Below, in pieces: positions 51,395 to 61,970 of a stretch of DNA of 64,000 nt. This stretch comes from Auriscalpium vulgare (lineage: Eukaryota > Basidiomycota > Agaricomycetes > Russulales > Auriscalpiaceae). Below the pieces are notes generated by a model. That model was not told the DNA's origin, did not search any database, and worked only from the letters and a program-made list of their open reading frames with translations. The stretch's first letter is position 1. Each line of letters begins with the position of its first letter. The stretch is taken from positions 930,001 through 994,000 of the forward strand of contig JAHBBC010000018.1 of NCBI GenBank assembly GCA_019915015.1, in the 5' to 3' direction. The position numbers and the translations under genes were made by a program.

Positions 51395-54300
51395 AAACCC
51401 TCCACCCCCTGCTTCTGGGTTCGCGAGATGCGCTTGCGGCCGCGTGGAATAGTGGGGATTGACGCCATGACTCCCGTGTTTGGGTCCGTGATCGTGATTG
51501 TCTGCCTCTCGTCTGCAAAGTTTTGCACGGTACTTCCCGTGAGAACGTCAAAGGGCCTCCCCAGGAGCATGTCGTACGCCGGGTTGCGGATGATATGCAC
51601 CTGTACGTATAGCGTTATACCCCCAATCTTCATCGGGACGTTTCTAGCCAGGCCTAGCGACCTATCGCGACTTTTGTTGGCCGATATCATATCCAGGCGA
51701 ACGTTCGGATCGTAATGCAGCCCGAGGTAATGGCATACGTCCTCGGACATGGAAATAATCTGCGACCCGGGATCCACGACTGCCTCGATGTGCGCTTGGT
51801 TGTCGACTAGTGGCAAGATCGAACGGAGGGCCAGCGATTCCTTGGCGACTTCCAACGGCTCAGGGTCTGGTTCCCCTTCTCCTGCTTCTCCTAGATCTCC
51901 CATCAGAACCTCCACAATGACTTCTCCTACACGCGTCCCCTCGGGCAACTCCGTTGGCTGGTGTCCCAGGGCTTGCAGAAAGGTTTCGGGCATATGGTCC
52001 GCGAATCCCCTCACCACCTTCTCGTCCTCTCCTTCCCCTTCGTCCTGGTCAAAGTCGAACGGAAAGAGCTCTGGTTCGCTTTCCACCATCGCCTGGACTA
52101 CTGGTACTCTTGCCTCGTTTGGGACCCGCTTAGGGGTCACCACGTTGCGAACTTGAGCGCGTACTTCCGGGGCAATGGACATGAGCTCCCTCTGTGTCAA
52201 GGTGACCTCCGCATTCATGGCCCTCTCATAAACCTTACTTGCTATTACGGGGTCGCGGACCGGGGCGACCTTATTGTATGCTGGGTCCGCCTTGCGCTGC
52301 CCCGCGCCTCGTTGGTAACTTGCCGGCCCTATGTACGTCGCGTCGGGCACCTTCGCGAAAGGGTGGATCGGAGGTGTTAACGGCTCCTCACCCGCTGTGG
52401 TGTCTTCGTCGGCCTGCCTTTGTTTGTCTGCGCTATCCCCAGTCTCCCCTGGTCGGTCGACGGCCTCCGGCTCGAAGGAAACCTGCTTCTTGGCTTGCGT
52501 AAACGGCTTCCTCTTCGGAATGACCACCTCTGGAACTCGTCGCGATCTTTCGCGCTCGCCAGGCAGCAGCCCTATTGCCTGGGGAAACTCGCCCGCGTCC
52601 AGTGCGGCCTGCCGGCGTTCCTTCTGAGCTTGCCTTTCCGCTCGGGCCGTCAGGAGCACTGCCATCTCCTGCTGGAGCTCCGTCATTCTGTCTTCGTCGG
52701 TCAATTGCGGCGTCAGTTGGATTAGGCCGGCGACCGTCTGCACTTTGGCCGGCACTGGCTCGTAGTCCATCGTCGTCAGCATCATGGCTTCTGACTGTCC
52801 GTGTTGATTCCCGGCGTAGTACGCATCCACACGCTGCTTCAGCGGGCCTTCTCCTAGCGGGATAAGTCCTCCACCCTTCAGAACGACCCGGTTGTTGTGG
52901 TCCCTAGATACGCGACCCGTCGCGATGTAGTCCTGGACCACCATACATTCCCTGACGAAGTGCCCCGTTTGGCCGCAGAAAAGGCATCCTGACGGCCCTC
53001 CCTGTCCGCCTTGATTTCCTTGCGTGGCGCGTGGCTGTTGAGTTCCCGAGGTACCCCCGTAACCCCTCTGACCTCCGCCGTTCCCCTGGTTGACGAGCAT
53101 CCGCGCGAACTGTTCGGCGACCGCGGCTTTGATTGCTTCTTGAAACTGTTCTATTTTGATTACAGGCTCCGTCGTTGCAACCGCCACTGCCGGTCCTGCG
53201 CTGACCGCTGGTACGATTGAGGGAGTGCCCCTCAGCTCGTACTCTCCTGCCTCTAGCACGTCGGCCATGGGGTACGGTGTTTCTTTATCGTGGTCCGGCA
53301 ATTTGATCTGCAGTCTCGTCGCCACCCTGTTCATGAGGCTGTCCTGGAAAGCGCGAAGGAACGCGATATCGCGCTCACGGGTCGAGATCCTGCTTTTCTT
53401 AACCAGGAAGTCGGTGATCGCGAAGAACTGCCGATAGAATTCGCTGAGCTCGCCGCCGGACGCAATGCCCAGACGGTACCGACTGCCTACGAGCGCGTCC
53501 ATGTCCGCGATGGTATACTTGCGGTCCTCATCGGCTCCCGGGTACAGTTTAACAATGGCGTCCTGAAAGTCTTGGTAGGTCTTGGTGGGATCCTTAAACT
53601 CCGGCCTCGCTTCCCACTCCTCAGCCGTCGCGACGTCTAGGTAACGCACTGCATGGCCCTTCTTCGCCGTATCATCCGCTAGTTGAGCCCGGGCAAAGAG
53701 ATGGTTCAGCTCGTCGAAGTAACGCGGTAACTCGCGGGCCTTCTGATTGAAAGACGGTGTGTTGCGGTCCCCGCGGGTAGGCATTGCGACTGGCGCGACG
53801 TTGGGCTGAGGCGGTATTGCCTGTTGTCCGCCGCCTCCCCCTCCTCCACCGCCTCCGCCTCCGCCGCCGCCTCCTCCACCCGTTCCTGTTCCTTGTTGCT
53901 GTGTACTCATTCCTGACTGTGTTGGCGACTTTGGGTTGCTGGGGTTCGAACGGCTTGATGGAGCTTCTTGGGGATTGTTGCTAGCTTCCGCGACGTTTTG
54001 CGAAGTCCTATCTTGTAAGGAAACGGCCCGTCCCCATCCCGGACTGACCCGTTCGTTCCTCGAGCATTCCCCTTCCGGATCATGCCGTGTGTGATGGTCG
54101 CTATCGCCACCATCAGAATTCAGAAGCAAACCTTCTAGTCCCTCGATCGTGACGCGATCCCCTCCTGTGATCAGGGACCTAGGGTCCTCTCCGGCGCGTC
54201 GGATCTCCCTACTGAGGGTCGGTCCATGCGGATCCTCTTCTTCTGATGGCAGACTTGATAGCGATGAGACTTCCCCCTGTTCGTCTTGTGGTTCCTCGAT

Positions 54301-54408
54301 TTCTGCCTCTATGGCCGCCTGTCGCGACGTATTGCGAGCGTCCGCCCTCGTGGTCCTCTGCGGCTGTGTTCGCGTTGGGAGGTGGGCTATCTTGGGTTTC
54401 GGCGCCAT
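51385..54408 (-). CDS. Gypsy-2 Gag with protease-like domain
   Basis: 1007 aa, same organisation as the Gypsy-1 protein: poly-Gly run, CCHC knuckle (CLFCGQTGHFVREC) and C-terminal protease-like VVDPGSQI. Seven residues differ from Gypsy-1 (for example Thr for Ala after DRN, Leu for Ile in the knuckle). ATG start shortly inside the 5' LTR. Confidence 0.95.
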   Translation of the reverse strand: MAPKPKIAHLPTRTQPQRTTRADARNTSRQAAIEAEIEEPQDEQGEVSSLSSLPSEEEDPHGPTLSREIRRAGEDPRSLITGGDRVTIEGLEGLLLNSDGGDSDHHTRHDPEGECSRNERVSPGWGRAVSLQDRTSQNVAEASNNPQEAPSSRSNPSNPKSPTQSGMSTQQQGTGTGGGGGGGGGGGGGGGGGGQQAIPPQPNVAPVAMPTRGDRNTPSFNQKARELPRYFDELNHLFARAQLADDTAKKGHAVRYLDVATAEEWEARPEFKDPTKTYQDFQDAIVKLYPGADEDRKYTIADMDALVGSRYRLGIASGGELSEFYRQFFAITDFLVKKSRISTRERDIAFLRAFQDSLMNRVATRLQIKLPDHDKETPYPMADVLEAGEYELRGTPSIVPAVSAGPAVAVATTEPVIKIEQFQEAIKAAVAEQFARMLVNQGNGGGQRGYGGTSGTQQPRATQGNQGGQGGPSGCLFCGQTGHFVRECMVVQDYIATGRVSRDHNNRVVLKGGGLIPLGEGPLKQRVDAYYAGNQHGQSEAMMLTTMDYEPVPAKVQTVAGLIQLTPQLTDEDRMTELQQEMAVLLTARAERQAQKERRQAALDAGEFPQAIGLLPGERERSRRVPEVVIPKRKPFTQAKKQVSFEPEAVDRPGETGDSADKQRQADEDTTAGEEPLTPPIHPFAKVPDATYIGPASYQRGAGQRKADPAYNKVAPVRDPVIASKVYERAMNAEVTLTQRELMSIAPEVRAQVRNVVTPKRVPNEARVPVVQAMVESEPELFPFDFDQDEGEGEDEKVVRGFADHMPETFLQALGHQPTELPEGTRVGEVIVEVLMGDLGEAGEGEPDPEPLEVAKESLALRSILPLVDNQAHIEAVVDPGSQIISMSEDVCHYLGLHYDPNVRLDMISANKSRDRSLGLARNVPMKIGGITLYVQVHIIRNPAYDMLLGRPFDVLTGSTVQNFADERQTITITDPNTGVMASIPTIPRGRKRISRTQKQGVEGFRD
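51394..51400 (-). promoter_or_regulatory. -1 ribosomal frameshift slippery heptamer, Gypsy-2
   Basis: Minus strand G GGT TTT in the gag frame, four codons before the gag TAG, with the pol frame open on both sides after slipping back one base. Identical to Gypsy-1. Confidence 0.82.
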
Positions 54409-54477
54409 GTTGATCAGCGACCGGGTGCCGTCTACGAGGCTGATTTTAAAGCTCGAACACGATCGTCATCACCATAC

Positions 54478-54495
54478 CCCTCGCGGTGGGCTCCA
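54478..54495 (-). other. Primer binding site, Gypsy-2
   Basis: TGGAGCCCACCGCGAGGG three bases inside the 5' LTR, identical to Gypsy-1. Confidence 0.6.
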
Positions 54496-54498
54496 AAA

Positions 54499-55155
54499 TG
54501 ATACGCTATCACCCGGGACGGACCCTAGCGGGGCGTGCGGCGAGTGCCTCACAGGACAACAACCACCAACACTGCCTCCTATACGTCGCGATCCAGTCCG
54601 GGTGACTAGTCTTGCTGAGGGGGGAAGGTGTTCGTGTCGCTGTCGCGCTTCGTGCCCTCCCCGCGGTCGTGCGGGGCCACCTCCTACCGCCTAAACACCA
54701 AACTAAACACTCACCTGCCTGGGGATGCCCTCTACGGGATCCTCCTCCGAGTGCTTCGCACCCGTGTGCGAAGCGTCCGCCTATGGGCCGTCGTACCCCC
54801 TCTTGCCTGTCCGCCTGCCTACCTGTTCCCACATCGGTGGGGTCCTTCCTTCCTAAGTCTGGTAGCGCCTCAGGCTACAGTTTCTGTGAGGTAAAGGGTG
54901 TGGGTGGCTTGCGCCGCCCACAGGTTGATTGGGTTGCTACGTCTCGCGCAGCTCCCTAAGTAGTGGCTCTACCTACGTCGCTAAGCCCTCCCGATCTAGC
55001 CCGTTCCGGTGATCCGTTCCGTCGCCAGTCCCGGTTGCTCCTGGGTCGCCGGACCACGTTCCCATCACCCCCGCTCCCGCGACCCTGCGCCTCGCATGCT
55101 GCTTCCCCGTCTCGCGACGTCTCGCTACACGCTTGCCCGCGGCCTGAACCTATCA
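54499..55155 (-). repeat. 5' LTR of Gypsy-2
   Basis: 657 bp, TGATA...TATCA termini; pairs with 46892-47548. Confidence 0.95.
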
Positions 55156-55667
55156 CCGCGCTGCAAGATACCTCAAGTTCACAGGAGGCCGCGCAGAGGA
55201 AACTGCGCCAGCGAGGGCAGCATCCACGCGCAAGTTAGCTCAGCGTGGCTTCGTGCTTGATCTGCCGACACTGGGCTTGACAAGGTGCGTAATGCAGCGC
55301 GCGCTACGCGTCCTCGGCGATCCGCTGACACTTACACCTGTGCAGCGCTACTTTGCTGCCGCCACCCCCGTTTCCAGTGTTCTGAGACAGGTGTTCTGCT
55401 CATGGAGTTCGGCGCCGACCTAGAGATACCGGACGCGGATGAGACAAAGCTCTCTAGCAGATACGTGTCGCAGATCGCTGCTGCGGTGCACAAATGGCTG
55501 CGCGCGGGGGCGGGCGAGAGGGCTCCGCACGAGAGCATGGCATGCGCCGGGTGCGGCAAGGCCCAGGGCTCGCTCAAGCAGTGCGGTGAGGCTTGCCATT
55601 CCGTGCTTTACTGCACGGCCGCCTGCCAAAGTACGTCCCACCTACTTTTTCAATATAAGCATGACGA

Positions 55668-56061
55668 CCAACACTGGGGAGTAGTTTAGTGCACTATGTC
55701 CCTACAGTTGTAACAAGTGGGTGGTGTCATAGGCAGGTAGGATAGTGACGTGCAAGTATAGGGCAGTATAGTGCACTATAGTGCATATATCAGTACTATA
55801 GTGTCCTTGGATGCACTATAGTAGTAGTATGACTGTAAGGACCATTGTATTTTTGCACCAATATAATGGGCTTTGAAAATGTTATAAATAATGGTGTAGA
55901 TGCACAGGTGGAACTGCTATATAGAGGTAATTTAGCAGAATACATCTGGTTAACGGTAGAGAGCTGTAGGGCAATCACTGGCCAATGGATCCCATGGGTT
56001 TATGTACTATAGTGCATCAATAATATATTACAGAAATGCTGGGATATATGCACCTTCTCTC
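55668..56061 (+). repeat. 394-bp fragment of the long-TIR element end
   Basis: Collinear and about 99 percent identical to 62360-62753, no indels seen. It starts ccaacactggggag and stops abruptly at ccttctctc, after which the two loci differ. It interrupts the MYND gene. Confidence 0.9.
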
Positions 56062-56476
56062 GGATTGCTGCCATGCGGCTGCAACTTTCCACCGACGGGG
56101 CGAGGATATTGACGACAATGACAATGTTGACGTGGAAGCCGGCAGTGCGCCGATACCCATCGCCACCAACGGCATCGCTGGGTCACACTCACCTCTGGGG
56201 ACGACTCCCGACAACGGGTGGCCCTCAACGGAGCCGGTAGTGAACACTCTTACATGGGGAAATATTCAGCCTGCCTGGACTGATGGGCCGGCTGTAGAGT
56301 GGGGAAATTACAAACCACCGGAAGAAACGGCACCGCCTGTGTCATGGGGAGCGGCAGGAGCCACTGACTGGCCAGTAACCGTTCCCCCTGGACATCCGAA
56401 CCCGCCACGCACGATAGAATACCCAGATGATAGACTGGTTACCGTGGGCCCGCCGGACACCGACAACCCACAGTAA
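56036..56476 (+). CDS. Hypothetical ORF fragment
   Basis: Only the part after 56061 is outside the repeat. It encodes an acidic stretch (DIDDNDNVDVEAG) and a Trp/Pro-rich segment with repeated WGN-like units (LTWGNIQPAW, VEWGNYKPPE, VSWGAAG). No family recognised; the start inside the repeat is not native, so this is probably the remnant of a longer exon. Confidence 0.35.
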   Translation: MLGYMHLLSDCCHAAATFHRRGEDIDDNDNVDVEAGSAPIPIATNGIAGSHSPLGTTPDNGWPSTEPVVNTLTWGNIQPAWTDGPAVEWGNYKPPEETAPPVSWGAAGATDWPVTVPPGHPNPPRTIEYPDDRLVTVGPPDTDNPQ

Positions 56477-56684
56477 TCCCGCGTGATCAATAACCTGGCG
56501 ATGCGGAGGCCAAAGGAGCTTACCAAGATGGTGTTAATGTGGGCATACAGATGTCCCAGCGCGCACTAGCAGCAGCCATAGACCAGCTCGAGGCCACGGT
56601 GTCGCGCCGCAACATGGTTTGAAGATATTCTCTTCAAAACCAAGCGAGATCTCATCGAGATCGTATTTGACGATTGCCGACTGA

Positions 56685-57890
56685 ATGATACAACTTTGCC
56701 ATGAAGTCGAGTGCCCACTCCTTTCAACTCTTTCCCCCACACTCCTTCGCTTCCAACAAATCCTTGTTCTTTCACTTTCATTCTCTATCCAGTCCCCATC
56801 ATGCATTTCTCCCTTATGCCGAGTATCTGGCATGCCGTCGATCAACTCCGGGCCGCAACAACTCGCCTGGCCCAATCTACGACTGCCACCAGTATGTGCG
56901 CTTATGCGCAGATTCCCTAACGACACTGACCGTACCATCACCACGCATCTCTCAGACTATGTGGCATTGCCTGACGAAGAGTTGTTCCGTCCGAGCCAGG
57001 ATATTGAGAAGGAAGAGCAGACGAATCGGCTGTATTCGCTGGCGGAATTCGTCTCTCTGGAATCATCACCGTCTCGCCCTGCCCACCTCGTCGCACCTAT
57101 CTGGAACAACGCACTTCTAGGTCGGCTTAGTCCTTTGCCGGAGTTCAAGGCTACTGGCACATTCACGTTCACATCCCATCCGTTCCCCACTTCCTCCAGC
57201 ACCTGCGTTGATTCCCGTTCGGAGATGTTCCTTCGCCCCGAGCTCGATATTGCGCCACCTCGCCGACGTCTATGGTGCGGAGAAGTTAGCGGTCAGGAGC
57301 AGCTCGATGCAGAACACCTTCATGTGCGGTTCTCCTACGACGGATACACGGAGTTTGGACGCATCATGCATTACTTCGGTCAAGATGAGCAACATGCCGT
57401 ATTCGCCGCATTACTGGTACGCGCACCTCATCGTTCCCAGTACTCTCGCCCGCGCTTTGTCTTCCTCGAGGTTCCCCTGGAGCATTGCGCACCTTCGACT
57501 CTGCCCACCGATATTGTCTTCGCCCCCATCATTGAGCTCTCCGAAACCGACACCATCGAGTCCCGTCATATCATCATCGAACGTCCAGAACTCCCTGACC
57601 CGTCTAGCCCCGGTGCACTATCCAAGCCAACGCCACTCGTTGTTGACGCTCTCGTGGATCTTTTCCGCGGCCTGGAGGATCCTTACGGCGAGTTCGACAG
57701 TCCAGTCGCACGCAATGCTGCGGCGTTTGGCCTCTCGAACATGCCGGGCGGTCTCAACCTGGACAGCGAGCTGAAGGACCACCGCATCGAGAGGACGCAG
57801 ACGGAGATCGACGAGAACGGGTATGTGCTGAGTTACGACCATCGATGGCTGAAGGTGGAGAGAGGAAAGAGGGTTGAACGACGACTCTGA
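56685..57890 (+). CDS. Uncharacterised protein, single exon, up to 401 aa
   Basis: Continuous ORF; the second Met at 56829 (MPSINSGPQQ) is the more natural start because the first 48 codons are low-complexity Ser/Leu sequence. It has acidic and hydrophobic alternation (DYVALPDEELFRPSQD, RLYSLAEFVSLESSP), a central RPRFVFLEVPLEHCAP and a C-terminal YDHRWLKVERGKRVERRL. No membrane segment, no known domain. It is followed by repeats and an LTR-like region, and may be a host gene in a transposon-rich block or cargo. Confidence 0.5.
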   Translation: MIQLCHEVECPLLSTLSPTLLRFQQILVLSLSFSIQSPSCISPLCRVSGMPSINSGPQQLAWPNLRLPPVCALMRRFPNDTDRTITTHLSDYVALPDEELFRPSQDIEKEEQTNRLYSLAEFVSLESSPSRPAHLVAPIWNNALLGRLSPLPEFKATGTFTFTSHPFPTSSSTCVDSRSEMFLRPELDIAPPRRRLWCGEVSGQEQLDAEHLHVRFSYDGYTEFGRIMHYFGQDEQHAVFAALLVRAPHRSQYSRPRFVFLEVPLEHCAPSTLPTDIVFAPIIELSETDTIESRHIIIERPELPDPSSPGALSKPTPLVVDALVDLFRGLEDPYGEFDSPVARNAAAFGLSNMPGGLNLDSELKDHRIERTQTEIDENGYVLSYDHRWLKVERGKRVERRL

Positions 57891-58094
57891 TCAGATGGAT
57901 GGTGGGTCACATGACTTGCTTCTCACTTACCCTTTTCATCCATGCTTCACAGTTTCTTGCCAGCCAAGGTCACTTGCTGGTCTGTATTACTCATGCATTC
58001 CTTTTAGCATGTGCTTTCTAGAGGCTGTACACCAAGTTCCTGGTGCCTGGTCATATGTGACTCCTTTTGACTCTTTGGACTCCTCTTATTCTAG

Positions 58095-58200
58095 CTCATT
58101 CTATTCCCCTTATTTTCATGACTCCCTTATGACTCCTTTTATTCTGTCTCATTCTATTCCCCTTATTTCATGACTCCCTTATGACTCCTTCATATACTAG
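58095..58200 (+). repeat. 53-bp tandem duplication
   Basis: Two units containing ctcattctattccccttat and catgactcccttatgactcc, offset 53 bp. Confidence 0.8.
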
Positions 58201-58460
58201 TACCCTAGTTAGGTAGAATATTCCCACAAGAGAAAAGGTATAAATACCTGGCCTCTGGAGAAATTCTAGTGTCTCTTTTCCCCCCTACAAAGCTTCTTAT
58301 TCTATAAGTTGCTTTTTCCTTGACTTGATTGTTGAAGGAGTGCTGCTTGCCTCCTTGACTATATCAGTCACTTGCAGACCCTTGTTGTTCCCTCCGTTCA
58401 ACTCGTATTCTTGTGTTCCAATCGACGCTATTCTCACCAACGCTAGTTCTCATCGACATC

Positions 58461-58602
58461 ACTGTTACGGAATTGGTTGTTGACTGCTCTGCTTTACGTG
58501 TCCCCTCGTGCTTATCTGTGTTATTGTCGTCACTGTTACGGAATTGGTTGTTGACTGCTCTGCTTTACGTGTCCCCTCGTGCTTATCTGTGTTATTGTCG
58601 TA
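58461..58602 (+). repeat. 71-bp perfect tandem duplication
   Basis: Units 58461-58531 and 58532-58602 begin actgttacggaattggttgt and appear identical. Confidence 0.9.
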
Positions 58603-59231
58603 TCCGTCCGTTGCGTGTGTTGACCCCGTCCTCTGCGTGTGTCGAATCTGTGTTGGGAGTTCCACTGAAGTCCACTTGAAGTCCGCGTGCGTTCGCATCT
58701 GTTATCCACTCCGCATATCCCCCCATCCCTGCTCGACTTCACCGTCTAGTGTTTTTCCCCCATCGGTTCATTCTCGTTCTTCGGTCGTACTCCGTTGAAC
58801 GTCACCGTCTAGAGTATCGTCACCCGTACTCTGTATTCTTGCATCTCCGGACAATATCAATCTATGTGCACATCCGTACACACCCTCCGCACGTCCCCGT
58901 GCATTTCGTCTTTTGGATCTCTTCACCAGATTCCAGAACTCGACTCTTCGATCCTTCCCAGGTACTTCTTACGACATAAGTGCGGACCACCGAAGAACCA
59001 TCGCACAACGAACAACTAGGTAACTCCGGGAGTTTAGAGAACCCGAGGAGCCTAGGGCAGAAGTCTTCATTGTCACTCGTGCTGCGTTCCGCACCGCGAT
59101 ACTTCGAACCACTTCCCGCCGCGACAACGGATGCGCGCGCCAGTGGCATGGATTAAGCAGTAAGGGCTCTGGAACTGTTAGCCGATCGGCCATACCAAAG
59201 TACCCATAGCGCTGACGCATTATCTCGCCGC

Positions 59232-60590
59232 GTGGAAGGCGATACGGATGACGAGGAACTATACACCGATATGCCGTCGCTCGTTGACACAACTGAGACC
59301 GACACGGGTGCTGTGTCTGAGACCGAAGGCGGGCAGACCGCGTATATCGCCGACGAAGTAATAAACAAGTTGCGCACAGACGCTAGCACAACTCCCGGTA
59401 GGATGACGACAGTACGGCCAGTGCCGACAGCTGGGAGCAAAGGCAGTGACGAGTCAGTAGTCGAGGACCTATCCGAATTGCAGATCATGGCCACGCGCGT
59501 GTCAAAGTCAGACAGCACGGTTAAATCAGTACCTAAATGGGCGTATACGGCCAACATTTGTTGCCCGTCAACGACAGAGGAACAGCCCAATAGAAGCCCG
59601 TACCTTAACCAAGTACTGGCCGCTAACTTGCGCGTTGGTGGGGCAGAGATGTATGTTCTGTTCAACAGTGGAAGCACGACCAATGGGATTACCCATGAGG
59701 CCGCACATGTGGCCAAGTTGGATGTCTTCCAGCTTAAGGAACCCATGACTCTTCAATTAGGATGTGTAGGCAGCCGGTCGAAGGTGAACTTCAAAGCGCG
59801 ATCCGTGGTCACCGTCGATGGTAAAACACTGCCCTGCTTTCTTGATATCGTCAACATCAAACTTTATGATGTCATACTAGGGACTCCCTTCGTGAAGGAA
59901 TACCGGGCCACGCTGGATTTTGACCGTCACATCGTTTGACTAGGGGGTGTGGTCGTTCCTGCCTTGTCAATAGCTGAAGAAAAGGTGTTATTAAAACGCC
60001 GAGGCCGAACAGCCTATGCCAGCGCACCTGTAGAATTGAACACCCTGGCTACGGGGTCAGAATGAGGGCGCGTGGTGGGATCCACAATTGTAGAACCCGC
60101 CACCACGAACCGTGGGCTGCCTGGGATACGGCCGGCCGCAAAACCTCCGGACACTGAAACAACAATTGACACGCTGCGAAAAGAATGGTATATACGGACT
60201 GCAGATATTATGTGCCCAGTACCGCTAGAACTCCCACCTATGAGGGAGATTAATTATCAGATATCACTAATTGATAAATCACTAAGAATACATTACCACT
60301 TGCCTCGCTACCCCAACGCGCTAAAGCTCCAACTAGCGGAGAAACTCCAGTGCTATGTGAACGCGGGGTGGTGGAAGCGCCAAGTTGCGACTGAGGTGGC
60401 ACCATTACTGTGCATTCCGAAAAAATCAGGCAAATTACGCACCATTGTCGATGCGCGAAAATGGAACAATAACACCCGCAAGGACGTGACACCGTTCCCA
60501 GACCAGGACCAAATCCAAATGGATGTGGCAAGAGCCAAATTCTGCTCCAAAATCGACATGAGCCTCCATGCGTGCATTGGCCCATTCACC
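59232..60590 (+). pseudogene. Decayed Ty3/Gypsy gag-pol fragment
   Basis: One frame encodes a retropepsin-like domain (MYVLFNSGSTTNGITHEAA, DVILGTPF) and then the start of reverse transcriptase (LPRYPNALKLQLAEKL, LLCIPKKSGKLRTIVDARKW, CSKIDMS). The protease active site is N-S-G instead of D-S-G, and the frame is broken by two in-frame TGA codons (59937-59939 and near 60063). Similarity stops after KIDMS, before the RT catalytic motif; RNase H and integrase are missing. A different lineage from Gypsy-1/2, whose protease-like motif is DPG. Confidence 0.8.
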
Positions 60591-61190
60591 CCAAGTACCT
60601 TTCTGACCCTGACTGCTTTTATCTGACTTGTTTCTTTTATGTCTTGATCTCATTATTACAGCCTGTACCTTACCTGAATGAAAGATTTGGTTTTTTGAAT
60701 ACAATGTGTGAACATAGAGAGACCCTCATCTGAGAAATTTACCCTTCCTATAGGGTGTTATAGAGAATATATAGCCGGCATAGAGGCATAGCAAGGTCCT
60801 TTTGTATCTAGACAATATAGCAGCATAGTGTACTATGGTAGTGCTATGGTTGCTATGGAGGACCTTACCCTCGCTATGGTAGTGCTATGGATGACCTTAT
60901 CCTTCCTATGGTTGCTATAGATCACCTTAGTATGCTATACATACTACTTAGACTATAGCCTAGAGATAGTATATATATACTTTATATGCTATAACAGTTC
61001 TTGAGTGAGCCATAGAATAAAGCATGGAGCTTATAATGTAGATGTATAATATGCCTTAGACACAACTCAAGCAATCTTGAAGTCACAAGGAACAAGACAA
61101 GAGAAGGCAATTCTGTTCATTTCACATAGCCTAGTACAAATGTAAATACATGATTACTACATGAGAGCCTATGTACCCAGAATATAATAT
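60591..61190. other. AT-rich stretch with ctatggtagtgctatgg-like repeats
   Basis: No gene. At 60820-60960 the words ctatggt, gctatgg and accttac recur several times in both orientations of the same theme. Confidence 0.5.
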
Positions 61191-61516
61191 CTACTACAGA
61201 GAATGATTAATGATCATATAGAATGTCCAAATAAGATGGGAACTTACCAGATAATTTCTGAAGAAACCAACTGTAGAAAATATATCAGTGATTATGAAAG
61301 CAAAAGATATATGATACCTTACCAATGTTTGAAGGGAAGATTGAAGTTGAGAGTGAGAAGTCAAGGGCAAGAAATTGAGGGCGAGAAGTCGAGAGGGAAG
61401 GGAAGGGAGTTAGCGGATGACACAGAAGGGGCAGCTGCCTTTATAGGCCGAGCGCGTGCACGGACCGTGCGGCATCACGTGACTATTTCTTTTGTTTGAG
61501 TGACGGGTGTCACAAA
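61191..61516 (-). other. Candidate solo or partial LTR
   Basis: Read on the minus strand, it starts TGTGACACCCGTCACTC, has a CACGTG box and a TATA-like CTATAAAGGC about 70-80 nt in, and continues into purine-poor leader. This layout fits an LTR with its own promoter, but I found no second copy here and no right boundary. Confidence 0.35.
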
Positions 61517-61970
61517 TTACACAGAATTGATCATACTTCTTATATGGGCACAGTACTCTCGGGATATCTTCCGATGGTATGGTATGTGCTACTGTATTAA
61601 TATCACATTTTTTAACAGTTTATCACACCGCGATCAAACAGATCTCTGAATTTGTGGTTCTTTTGGCAGACAGCAGACGTGATTTTCGCTGTTCTATACG
61701 ATGCAGGCCACCAAAATTTAAGCTGACTTGCAGGTACGTATATATAGGCTGTCCCAAGGTGGCCCTAAGTTTGCACCCCATGAATCACAGCCGGTAGAAC
61801 ACGATCTGCCTGATATGTGCGCGCTAACACAGTTCGGGTAGCTCAGGCGCGCGTTTTGGACGACTTGTCTCTCGCTCCCACCGTCCCAACCCATGCACTC
61901 GTCTTCCCTCCTTCCTCTCCTCTTCCCCACTTGTCCCGCCGCTGTCGCCACTGCCGCCACTCATATCAAC

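Larger units (their letters stand above)
46892..55155 (-). mobile_element. Complete Ty3/Gypsy LTR retrotransposon, Gypsy-2
   Basis: 8264 bp, minus strand, with two 657-bp LTRs, PBS, gag, a -1 frameshift site, pol and a polypurine tract. LTRs differ at about one position and both ORFs are intact, so the insertion is recent and potentially active. Domain order in pol is RT, RNase H, integrase, which defines Ty3/Gypsy. Confidence 0.96.
46771..55667 (+). pseudogene. MYND zinc-finger gene broken by Gypsy-2 and by a TIR-element fragment
   Basis: To the right of Gypsy-2, 55160-55667 encodes a stretch with MEFGADLEIPDADE and a MYND zinc finger (CAGCGKAQGSLKQCGEAC, then YCTAACQ) just before a GTACGT donor. 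A frame on the left side, starting after an acceptor-like tgtag at 46770, runs open through the insertion point and continues in frame on the right once the element and one target copy are disregarded (VSKGFIAITISTPVD then RAARYLKFTGG). At 55668 the gene is cut by the 394-bp repeat. MYND proteins bind Pro-rich partners. The left-hand assignment is inference; the MYND finger itself is clear. Confidence 0.55.
57898..58990 (+). other. LTR-like promoter region of a decayed Gypsy element
   Basis: Contains a TATA box TATAAATA at 58239-58246 after an A-rich stretch, pyrimidine-rich transcription-start-like sequence, and two tandem duplications. It directly precedes the gag-pol remnant at 59232, as a 5' LTR and leader would. 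Exact LTR ends not found. Confidence 0.45.

Noticed and set aside
60780..61010. Repeated ctatggt words as a CRISPR-like array
   Set aside because: Spacing is irregular, units are short and the genome is fungal.
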